DNA of 15,987 nucleotides from an uncultured Mordavella sp. Its GTDB lineage: Bacteria; Bacillota; Clostridia; Lachnospirales; Lachnospiraceae. Position 1 is the first letter of the stretch. Each line of letters starts with the position of its first letter. The stretch spans positions 1 to 15,987 of the forward strand of contig CABPCP010000066.1 of the NCBI GenBank assembly GCA_902406105.1, read 5' to 3'. Both the position numbers and the translations under genes were made by a program. Positions 7,286 through 13,848 of this stretch are shown here, piece after piece. Under the pieces are notes generated by a model. The model saw only the letters and a program-made list of their open reading frames with translations. It did not search any database and had not been told where the DNA came from.

Positions 7286-10200
7286 CTAGTTCCCTCCTGT
7301 CCGTTTCTGACCCGTGCTTTCATAGAAGGCTTCCACCTGTGCCTGCTGCGGATCCATTCCCAATTCTTCATAATGCAGACTTAATTTCAGGATCTTCTTA
7401 TAATCATCCGGTATGATCTTCTTAAACTTAGGAAGGTAAGTATCAAAATCTTCCAAAATCTTTTGGCCTTTTGGGGATCCTGTCTTCTCTACATGCTGCC
7501 GGATCAGGTTTTTCAGCTCTTTTTTGTCCGCCTTCTGGCTGACTTCTTCCATGGACACCATTTCCTTGTTGATGTTCCGGTACAGCGCGTTCTTCTCATC
7601 CAGCACATAAGCGATTCCTCCGCTCATTCCCGCGGCAAAATTCTTTCCCGTAGGCCCAAGGATCACTGCTTTCCCGCCAGTCATATATTCACAGCCGTGA
7701 TCTCCTACTCCTTCAACCACTACCTGGGCTCCTGAATTTCGAACACAGAACCGTTCTCCCGCCATTCCGTTGATAAATGCTTTCCCGGAAGTGGCTCCGT
7801 AAAAAGCCACATTTCCAATGATCATATTTTCTTCTGCCGGATAAGCCGCCTCTTTTGGCGGCGCAATGATCAACTGTCCTCCGGAAAGTCCTTTCCCAAA
7901 GTAATCGTTGCTGTCGCCTCTTAGCTCAATGGTCAGCCCTTTCGGGATAAACGCGCCAAAACTCTGGCCCCCCGTTCCCCGGCAGTGGATACAGTAAGTA
8001 TCATCCGCCAGCCCTTCCGGATACCTCCGGGTGATCTCCGACCCGAAGATCGTACCGAAGGCTCTGTTTACATTCTTTACCTGGACATCCACTTCCCCTG
8101 GCTCTCCTGTTTCCAGTTTTTTCCCAAGCTTCTTTACCAGAACCTTTTCATCCAGCGTCTTCTCCAGTTCGAAGTCGTAAGTCCCTTGAACATTATTTTC
8201 CGCCGTATACGGATGGTTCAGCACCGCGCTCAGATCAATCCGGCCGCCTCTCGGATTTTCCATCGCTCTTCTGGGTTTCAGGAATTCGCTCCTTCCCACC
8301 AGCTCATCTACCGTGCGCACTCCTAAGCGCGCCATGTATTCCCGCAGTTCCTGGGCAATAAATTTCATAAAATGTACCACATACTCCGGCTTTCCCTTGA
8401 AGCATCTGCGCAGCTTTGGATTTTGGGTGGCGACCCCCATCGGACAGGTGTCTTTGTTGCATACCCGCATCATCACGCAGCCGATGGCTACCAACGGAGC
8501 CGTGGCAAATCCAAACTCTTCCGCTCCCAGCATAGCCGCGATGGCCACGTCCCGGCCGCTCATCAGCTTGCCGTCCGTCTCCACCCGTACTCTCCCCCGC
8601 AATCCGTTCTTCAGCAAGGTCTGGTGGGTTTCCGCAAGTCCCAGCTCCCAGGGGAGCCCCGCATTGTGGATGGAGCTTCCCGGCGCCGCTCCCGTTCCGC
8701 CGTCATAACCGGAGATCAGTACTACCTGAGCCCCGGCCTTTGCCACGCCTGAGGCGATGGTCCCCACCCCCGCCTCGGATACCAGCTTCACAGAGATTCT
8801 GGCGTCTTTGTTGGCGTTTTTCAGATCGTAAATAAGCTGAGCCAGGTCCTCAATGGAGTATATGTCATGGTGAGGAGGCGGCGAGATCAGACTGACGCCC
8901 GGCGTGGAATACCGGGTCTTTGCGATCCAGGGATAAACCTTCTTTCCCGGCAGATGCCCCCCTTCTCCTGGTTTCGCCCCCTGGGCCATCTTGATCTGGA
9001 TTTCATCCGCGCTGACCAGATACCGGCTGGTCACGCCAAAACGGCCGCTGGCCACTTGTTTGATAGCAGAGCAGCGATTTTCTTTCGTCCCTTTAGACTC
9101 CAGCCGCTCCGGCGATTCGCCTCCCTCGCCGCTGTTGGATTTCCCATGGATGGAATTCATGGCCAACGCCAGCGTTTCATGGGCCTCCTGGGAAATAGAG
9201 CCGTAGGACATGGCTCCAGTCTTGAACCGCCGGACAATGGAATCCACGCTCTCTACCTCCGACAGCGGAATCCCTTCTTCCGGATACTCAAATTCCAAAA
9301 GGCTCCTTAAGTATCCTGTCTCTTCCTGATCCACCAGGCTGGTGTACTGTTTGAACGTCTGATAATCATTGTTCCACACCGACTGCTGCAGCAGGTGGAT
9401 GGTCTGCGGGTTATAGCGGTGATGCTCACCCTGGCTGCGGAAATTATGGCGTCCCACGCTCTCCAGCGACAAATCTGTCTTAAGCCCCAGCGGATCAAAG
9501 GCCGTCCGATGCAGTTTCTCTACATCCTCCTGGATATCTTCCATGGTGATGCCTCCTACCCGACTGATGGTATTGGTGAAATATTCGTCGATCACTTTCT
9601 GAGAAATTCCGATGGCCTCGAAAATCTGTGCTCCCTGGTAGGATTGGATTGTAGAGATTCCCATTTTGGAAGCGATCTTAACGATACCGCTAAGTACCGC
9701 ATGGTCATAATCCTGGACAGCCGCGTAATAATCCTTTTCTAAGAGTCCTTTCTCGATCATTTCCCGAATAGTCTCATGGGCCAGATAAGGATTGACCGCG
9801 CAGGCGCCGTAACCCAGGAGAGTAGCGAAATGGTGCACTTCCCTTGGTTCCCCTGATTCCAGGATCAAGGACAGCGAAGTACTCTTCTTGGTTCGCACCA
9901 GGTAGTGATGGACTGCGGAAACCGCCAACAGAGAAGGGATGGCTACATGGGTCTCATCCACGCCCCTGTCCGTTAGGATCACGATCGTCGCCCCTTCTTT
10001 GTAGGCTTTATCAACTTCCAGGAAGATCCGCTCCAGCGCCTTGTCAAAAGGCGTATTCTTATAGCAGATGATAGGGACTTCAGCAACAGAAAACCCCGGC
10101 ACATCCATGGCCTTGATCTTCAGAAGGTCTGTATCAGAAAGGATGGGATTGACCACTTTTAATACCTGACAGTTCTCCGGCCGCTCCTCCAGCAGATTTC

Positions 10201-11821
10201 CCTCTTTTCCGATATATACGCTGGTATTGGTAACAATCTCTTCCCGCACCGCGTCAATCGGCGGATTTGTCACTTGAGCAAACCGCTGTTTAAAATAATA
10301 AAACAGCGGTTGATGTTCTTTCGAAAGGGCTGCCAAAGGAGTGTCCACTCCCATAGCCGTGATACCCTCGGAACCATTTAACGCCATTCCATAGATGGAA
10401 TCATGATATTCTTCATAAGCATACCCAAAAGATTTCCGCAGTCTGGCACAGGTCTCATCGGTATATTGCTCCACCTTCTGGTTGGGAATCTTCAAGTCTT
10501 TCAGTTCGATCATATGCTGATCCAGCCACTCTCCATAAGGCTGCTTCTTGGCATAATATTCCTTCAGTTCCGCATCGCGCTCCAGCCGATGGTTCACTGT
10601 ATCCGCCACCAGCAGTTTGCCCGGATGGATCCTGCCTTTTTCTTGGATATCTTCCTCCCGGATCCCTTCCAACGCGCCTGTCTCAGAAGACAAATAAAGC
10701 CAATTGTCCTTGGTCAGATAATAGCGGGAAGGGCGCAGGCCATTCCGGTCCAATACCGCTCCCATAATCTCCCCGTCACTAAACAAGATAGAGGCCGGCC
10801 CGTCCCAGGGCTCCATCATGGTCGCGTAATACTGGTGAAAGTCTTTTTCTTCCTGGGAAATAGTATCGTTATTGGCCCAAGGCTCCGGAATCGTTACCAT
10901 TACCGCCAGAGGCAGATCCATTCCATTCATCATCAGAAACTCTAAAGCGTTGTCCAGCATAGCGGAATCCGATCCGTCCCGCTCAGCCACCGGAAGAATC
11001 TTGGAAAATTTCCCTTCAAAATAAGGCGATGACATATTTTCCTCCCTGGCCAGCATTTTGTCTGCGTTCCCCTGGATCGTATTGATCTCTCCGTTGTGCA
11101 CGATCAAGCGGTTCGGGTGGGCCCTTTCCCAGCTCGGTTCTGTATTGGTGCTGAAGCGGGAATGGACCATGGCAATGGCTGACGTGTAATCTGCGCTCTG
11201 CAGATCTTGATAGAAAGTCCGAAGCTGTCCCACCAGGAACATCCCTTTATAAACGATAGTCCTGCTGGACAGCGAGACCACATAAGTTCCGGCGCTGCTC
11301 TGTTCAAACTCTCTGCGGACTATATAAAGACGCCGGTCAAAATCCAATCCCGCCTCGGTGTCTTTGGGCTTTGCGATAAACGCCTGCTGGATGTCCGGCA
11401 TACAGGCTTTCGCCTTGCTTCCCAGTACCTCCGGTTTCGTAGGCACTTTCCTCCATCCCAGGAACTCTAATCCTTCCCCTTTGACAATCGTTTCAAACAT
11501 CTTGCGGGATTCATTTTTCTTCAGCTCATTCTGGGGCAGGAAAAACATCCCGATTCCATATTCCCCTTCACTGCCGATGGTAATTCCTTCCTTCTTACAT
11601 GCCTTTTGAAAAAAAGTGTCGGAGATTTGCAAAAGGATTCCCACGCCGTCTCCCGTCTTTCCTTCCGCGTCTTTCCCAGCTCGGTGTTCCAAATTTTCCA
11701 CAATTTCCAGCGCTTGGCTGACTACCTTGTGGCTTTTTTCCCCGTTCAGATTCACAACCGCTCCAACGCCACAGTTTTCATGCTCAAGCATAGGACAATA
11801 CAGTCCTTGATTTCCGATCAT
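7286..11821 (-). CDS. gltB: Glutamate synthase (NADPH) large subunit
   Basis: About 1511 residues; it makes two glutamates from glutamine and 2-oxoglutarate. The N-terminal Ntn glutaminase begins at the Cys of ENCGVGAV (Cys20 counting from the GTG), so a short propeptide is removed. A central domain, the FMN-binding synthase domain and a C-terminal GXGXG beta-helix follow. The 3Fe-4S cluster Cys residues lie in CVMMRVCNKDTC at about 1118, 1124 and 1129. The synthase core shows GKSNSGEGGE and AQGAKPGEGGHLPG. The frame is open to a GTG at 11830; I prefer the ATG at 11821, preceded by AAGGG and GAGG, but the GTG cannot be excluded. It leads an operon with gltD. Its leader has a promoter, a hexaloop hairpin and a terminator, indicating ANTAR-type antitermination. 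Confidence 0.96.
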   Translation of the reverse strand: MIGNQGLYCPMLEHENCGVGAVVNLNGEKSHKVVSQALEIVENLEHRAGKDAEGKTGDGVGILLQISDTFFQKACKKEGITIGSEGEYGIGMFFLPQNELKKNESRKMFETIVKGEGLEFLGWRKVPTKPEVLGSKAKACMPDIQQAFIAKPKDTEAGLDFDRRLYIVRREFEQSSAGTYVVSLSSRTIVYKGMFLVGQLRTFYQDLQSADYTSAIAMVHSRFSTNTEPSWERAHPNRLIVHNGEINTIQGNADKMLAREENMSSPYFEGKFSKILPVAERDGSDSAMLDNALEFLMMNGMDLPLAVMVTIPEPWANNDTISQEEKDFHQYYATMMEPWDGPASILFSDGEIMGAVLDRNGLRPSRYYLTKDNWLYLSSETGALEGIREEDIQEKGRIHPGKLLVADTVNHRLERDAELKEYYAKKQPYGEWLDQHMIELKDLKIPNQKVEQYTDETCARLRKSFGYAYEEYHDSIYGMALNGSEGITAMGVDTPLAALSKEHQPLFYYFKQRFAQVTNPPIDAVREEIVTNTSVYIGKEGNLLEERPENCQVLKVVNPILSDTDLLKIKAMDVPGFSVAEVPIICYKNTPFDKALERIFLEVDKAYKEGATIVILTDRGVDETHVAIPSLLAVSAVHHYLVRTKKSTSLSLILESGEPREVHHFATLLGYGACAVNPYLAHETIREMIEKGLLEKDYYAAVQDYDHAVLSGIVKIASKMGISTIQSYQGAQIFEAIGISQKVIDEYFTNTISRVGGITMEDIQEDVEKLHRTAFDPLGLKTDLSLESVGRHNFRSQGEHHRYNPQTIHLLQQSVWNNDYQTFKQYTSLVDQEETGYLRSLLEFEYPEEGIPLSEVESVDSIVRRFKTGAMSYGSISQEAHETLALAMNSIHGKSNSGEGGESPERLESKGTKENRCSAIKQVASGRFGVTSRYLVSADEIQIKMAQGAKPGEGGHLPGKKVYPWIAKTRYSTPGVSLISPPPHHDIYSIEDLAQLIYDLKNANKDARISVKLVSEAGVGTIASGVAKAGAQVVLISGYDGGTGAAPGSSIHNAGLPWELGLAETHQTLLKNGLRGRVRVETDGKLMSGRDVAIAAMLGAEEFGFATAPLVAIGCVMMRVCNKDTCPMGVATQNPKLRRCFKGKPEYVVHFMKFIAQELREYMARLGVRTVDELVGRSEFLKPRRAMENPRGGRIDLSAVLNHPYTAENNVQGTYDFELEKTLDEKVLVKKLGKKLETGEPGEVDVQVKNVNRAFGTIFGSEITRRYPEGLADDTYCIHCRGTGGQSFGAFIPKGLTIELRGDSNDYFGKGLSGGQLIIAPPKEAAYPAEENMIIGNVAFYGATSGKAFINGMAGERFCVRNSGAQVVVEGVGDHGCEYMTGGKAVILGPTGKNFAAGMSGGIAYVLDEKNALYRNINKEMVSMEEVSQKADKKELKNLIRQHVEKTGSPKGQKILEDFDTYLPKFKKIIPDDYKKILKLSLHYEELGMDPQQAQVEAFYESTGQKRTGGN

Positions 11822-11862
11822 ATGCCTCACCCTTTCCCTTTTTCTATCCCAGCCATGGAAAT

Positions 11863-11921
11863 AAAAAAAGACAAAGAAGCGAAAGACCGTCCTATCTCTG
11901 GTCTTTCATGACTTCCTTGTC
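11863..11921 (-). terminator. Intrinsic terminator/attenuator in the gltB leader
   Basis: On the minus strand GACAAGGAAGU (11921-11911) pairs over 11 bases with GCUUCUUUGUC (11880-11870), followed at once by seven U (11869-11863). Between the arms is a nested eight-pair hairpin, GAAAGACC (11907-11900) with GGUCUUUC (11888-11881). It lies after the promoter and before the start codon, so it should stop transcription unless the competing hexaloop hairpin forms. Confidence 0.8.
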
Positions 11922-11923
11922 AT
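11908..11923 (-). promoter_or_regulatory. Hexaloop antiterminator hairpin in the gltB leader (probable ANTAR site)
   Basis: The RNA reads AUGAC, loop AAGGAA, GUCAU: five pairs and a six-base loop with A at 1 and G at 4, the pattern reported for ANTAR target hairpins. The whole hairpin occupies the 5' arm of the terminator, so the two folds exclude each other. A further hairpin nearer the 5' end (11946-11963, CACCC/GGGUG, loop ACAGCUGA, also A1 and G4) could be the first member of the usual tandem pair. However, its loop is eight bases and the linker is 22 bases. Confidence 0.7.
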
Positions 11924-11973
11924 TTTCTGATCTCTGTTCTGTTTTCACCCTCAGCTGTGGGTGCTTACTATTT

Positions 11974-12002
11974 TTTATACTCCTTTCTTGGGAATTTGTC
12001 AA
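11974..12002 (-). promoter_or_regulatory. Promoter of gltBD
   Basis: TTGACA (12002-11997) and TATAAA (11979-11974) are separated by exactly 17 bases. Transcription should begin near 11968, giving a leader of about 145 bases. The promoter shares AAAGGAGTATAA and AAATAGT with the purF promoter, so the two control regions look related by descent. Confidence 0.85.
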
Positions 12003-12012
12003 TCATTTCTAA

Positions 12013-12050
12013 TTGGGGCCGGGGGATTTTTAAAAATCCCCCGGCCCCAA
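12013..12050. repeat. Palindromic intergenic element, copy 3 (perfect)
   Basis: This is a perfect 38-base palindrome with no mismatch and no loop: left arm TTGGGGCCGGGGGATTTTT, right arm its reverse complement. It lies between the purF stop (30 bases away) and the gltB -35 (10 bases away), separating two minus-strand transcription units. Confidence 0.92.
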
Positions 12051-12053
12051 CTA

Positions 12054-12073
12054 AAAATACCCTGTCCCTTTTT
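12054..12073. repeat. 20-base flank shared with palindrome copy 2
   Basis: This second copy of the 20-base flank is identical to 5762-5781 except A for G at the sixth position, and has the same spacing from the palindrome core. It lies just after the purF stop codon on the minus strand. Confidence 0.75.
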
Positions 12074-12079
12074 CATCTT

Positions 12080-13495
12080 CTACCGACAAGGATACTGACT
12101 GTCAAAGCATGCTTTACAGATCTCCAGGTCTCCTACCATCTTCTGAAGTCCGTCTATCTTTAGATACCCAAGGGAATCGGCGCCTACTAGTTTCCGGATT
12201 TCTTCTTCTGTATGGTCGGATGCGATCAGCAATTCATTGGAGGGTACATCTGTCCCATAATAACAGGGATAAAGAAATGGCGGCGCGCTGATCCGCACAT
12301 GGACTTCCAGGGCCCCCGCCTGTTTCAGCATCCGGATCAAATTCGCCATGGTGGTACCTCGTACGATAGAATCATCCACCAGAACGATCCGCTTTCCACG
12401 GACCACGGAGCTTAACACATTCAGCTTCAGCTTAACGCTGGACTCCCGCTCTTTCTGGGTGGGTTTGATAAAGGTCCGGCCAATGTAACTATTTTTATAA
12501 AACGCCAGTTCAAAGGGAATCTTCGATTTCTTCGCGTATCCTCTGGCCGCCGTGATTCCCGATTCCGGCACTCCAGTCACCAGGTCCGCCTCCACGGGAT
12601 AGGTCTGGGCCAGTATTTCTCCCGCCCGGATTCTGGCGTCATACACTTTAATCCCATCGATCACACTGTCCAGCCGGGCAAAATAAATGTATTCAAAAAC
12701 GCAGTGCGCGCATGCTCCAACCTTGTCCGCATGTTCTGCCTGGAGTTCTTTGTTAGAATCAATCCCCTCCGGGGTAATCGTCACCACCTCTCCCGGCTCC
12801 ACATCCCGGATAAATTCCGCTCCTACGGAAGACAGCGCGCAGCTCTCCGAAGCAATCACATAAGCCTCCTCCCGCTTCCCAATGCATAAAGGCTTCAGGC
12901 CAAATGGGTCCCGGACCGCGATCAGCTTCCTGGGACTTGTGACTACCAGCGCATATGCTCCTTTCAATTTCCTTGCCGTACGCAGGACTGCCTCCTCCAC
13001 GCTTTTGCTGTGTACCCGCTCTCTTGCGATATAGTAAGCGATCATCTCAGAATCCGTTGTCGTATGGAAGACCGCCCCTCCATAGACCAGCTCCTTTTTT
13101 AATTCTTCCGCATTTACCAGATTCCCATTATGGGCCAGCGCCAGAGTTCCTTTGATATAATTGAGTACCAGCGGCTGCGCGTTCTCCCGCACCGATGCTC
13201 CTGTAGTAGAGTACCGTACATGGCCGATCCCCAGATTTCCATGAAGCTTTTCCAGCGTCTCTTCCTTAAACACTTCGCTGACAAGCCCCAAATTCTTGTG
13301 ATAGGCAATATTCCCCTGAGGTCCGTTTGTATCGGATACTGCAATCCCGCAGGACTCCTGCCCCCGATGCTGCAGCGAGCATAAGCCATAGTAGATCGAG
13401 GCCGCTACATCCTGGCCGCTTTTGTCGTAGATCCCGAATACCCCGCACTCCTCTTTTACACCTGTTTCTATGATAGTCTGAATATCTGTGCTCAT
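12080..13495 (-). CDS. purF: Amidophosphoribosyltransferase (glutamine PRPP amidotransferase)
   Basis: The 471-residue enzyme transfers glutamine-derived ammonia to PRPP, the first step of purine synthesis. The Ntn nucleophile is Cys17 in KEECGVFG, after a 16-residue propeptide ending in Glu-Glu as in the Bacillus type. The glutaminase domain has LQHRGQESCGIAV and HNGNLVN. The PRPP loop is RIVLVDDSIVRGTTMANL (about 369-386). Cys265, Cys411, Cys460 and Cys463 match the 4Fe-4S ligands of the Bacillus-type enzyme. The frame runs upstream to 13576, but that extension crosses the leader terminator. The ATG at 13495, with GGAGG seven bases upstream, is the start. It stands alone rather than in a pur operon and is controlled by a hexaloop/terminator leader, which ties it to nitrogen control. 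Confidence 0.95.
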   Translation of the reverse strand: MSTDIQTIIETGVKEECGVFGIYDKSGQDVAASIYYGLCSLQHRGQESCGIAVSDTNGPQGNIAYHKNLGLVSEVFKEETLEKLHGNLGIGHVRYSTTGASVRENAQPLVLNYIKGTLALAHNGNLVNAEELKKELVYGGAVFHTTTDSEMIAYYIARERVHSKSVEEAVLRTARKLKGAYALVVTSPRKLIAVRDPFGLKPLCIGKREEAYVIASESCALSSVGAEFIRDVEPGEVVTITPEGIDSNKELQAEHADKVGACAHCVFEYIYFARLDSVIDGIKVYDARIRAGEILAQTYPVEADLVTGVPESGITAARGYAKKSKIPFELAFYKNSYIGRTFIKPTQKERESSVKLKLNVLSSVVRGKRIVLVDDSIVRGTTMANLIRMLKQAGALEVHVRISAPPFLYPCYYGTDVPSNELLIASDHTEEEIRKLVGADSLGYLKIDGLQKMVGDLEICKACFDSQYPCR

Positions 13496-13517
13496 AGTTC
13501 TTCCTCCGCTTAAAAAT

Positions 13518-13574
13518 AAAAAAAGACAAAAAAGCCAGAACCTTTCCCTAAGGTTGCTAAATGACTTCTTTGTC
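13518..13574 (-). terminator. Intrinsic terminator/attenuator in the purF leader
   Basis: On the minus strand GACAAAGAAGUC (13574-13563) pairs over 12 bases with GGCUUUUUUGUC (13536-13525), followed by seven U (13524-13518). A nested hairpin AACCUU/AAGGUU with a five-base loop AGGGA lies between the arms (13555-13539). The layout matches the gltB attenuator. Confidence 0.8.
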
Positions 13575-13576
13575 AC
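13561..13576 (-). promoter_or_regulatory. Hexaloop antiterminator hairpin in the purF leader (probable ANTAR site)
   Basis: The RNA reads GUGAC, loop AAAGAA, GUCAU: four Watson-Crick pairs plus a G-U pair around a six-base loop with A1 and G4. It uses the same bases as the 5' arm of the terminator, so forming it would prevent termination. The predicted transcription start (about 13576-13577) is at the foot of this hairpin, so there is no room for an upstream partner hairpin. Confidence 0.7.
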
Positions 13577-13581
13577 TATTT

Positions 13582-13610
13582 CTTATACTCCTTTTCAAAA
13601 GATTTGTCAA
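13582..13610 (-). promoter_or_regulatory. Promoter of purF
   Basis: TTGACA (13610-13605) and TATAAG (13587-13582) are separated by 17 bases. The -35 abuts palindrome copy 4. Core and spacer bases resemble those of the gltB promoter (AAAGGAGTATAA, then AAATAGT). Confidence 0.85.
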
Positions 13611-13648
13611 TTTGGGCCGGGGGATTTTCAAAAATCCCCCGGCCCAAA
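13611..13648. repeat. Palindromic intergenic element, copy 4 (variant)
   Basis: The arms are TTTGGGCCGGGGGATTTT and its reverse complement, with CA at the centre. Relative to copy 3, the outermost G of the G4 block is T and the matching C on the other arm is A, so pairing is kept by a symmetric change. The centre has one T to C change. It lies in the divergent purF/glnN control region, not directly 3' of a gene. Confidence 0.88.
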
Positions 13649-13682
13649 TGAAATATTTGTGAAATTTTTTTCAAAAATCAGA

Positions 13683-13710
13683 TTGACTTTTTTTGATTTT
13701 GGTGTATACT
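13683..13710 (+). promoter_or_regulatory. Promoter of glnN
   Basis: TTGACT (13683-13688) and TATACT (13705-13710) are spaced by 16 bases. Transcription should start near 13717, only a few bases before the hexaloop hairpin. Confidence 0.75.
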
Positions 13711-13719
13711 ACATGGCAT

Positions 13720-13735
13720 AAAGCAAGGGCGCTTT
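13720..13735 (+). promoter_or_regulatory. Hexaloop antiterminator hairpin in the glnN leader (probable ANTAR site)
   Basis: The RNA reads AAAGC, loop AAGGGC, GCUUU: five pairs (plus a possible U-G) around a six-base loop with A1 and G4. It takes up GGGCGCUUU, the 5' arm of the downstream terminator, so the two folds are mutually exclusive. As in purF, it lies at the extreme 5' end of the transcript. Its stem sequence differs from the gltB and purF stems. Confidence 0.7.
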
Positions 13736-13758
13736 GGATTTTCCAAAGTGCCTTTTTT
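13728..13758 (+). terminator. Intrinsic terminator/attenuator in the glnN leader
   Basis: GGCGCUUUGG (13728-13737) pairs with CCAAAGUGCC (13743-13752) over ten bases, including one G-U pair, across a five-base loop. Six U follow (13753-13758). It lies between the glnN promoter and gene, 90 bases before the ATG, so it must be overcome for expression. Confidence 0.88.
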
Positions 13759-13848
13759 CGATGCTGATTTTCAGAATCGAATCTCTTTGCTATATCCATG
13801 AAGAATTATAACGCTGCCAGAAATAGGGCTGAGAAAGGAGCTGCTTTT

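Larger units (their letters stand above)
13649..13848 (+). other. glnN upstream control region (right part of the purF-glnN intergenic stretch)
   Basis: The purF and glnN start codons are separated by 353 bases (13496-13848). The left part holds the purF leader, purF promoter and palindrome copy 4. This right part holds an AT-rich stretch, the glnN promoter, the hexaloop/terminator attenuator, then about 90 bases to the glnN start. Those 90 bases include a small imperfect hairpin (13759-13779). A purF-side or glnN-side small protein is not evident. Confidence 0.7.

Noticed and set aside
13496..13576. N-terminal extension of PurF by 27 residues
   Set aside because: It would be translated from the leader hairpin and terminator and has no Shine-Dalgarno. 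The ATG at 13495 has an ideal site and gives the usual short propeptide before the catalytic Cys.
11863..13760. Leaders interpreted as a metabolite riboswitch or T-box
   Set aside because: The purF and glnN leaders are too short for a known aptamer and no T-box or purine-aptamer core is visible. Competition between a small hexaloop and a terminator fits a protein-bound antiterminator better.
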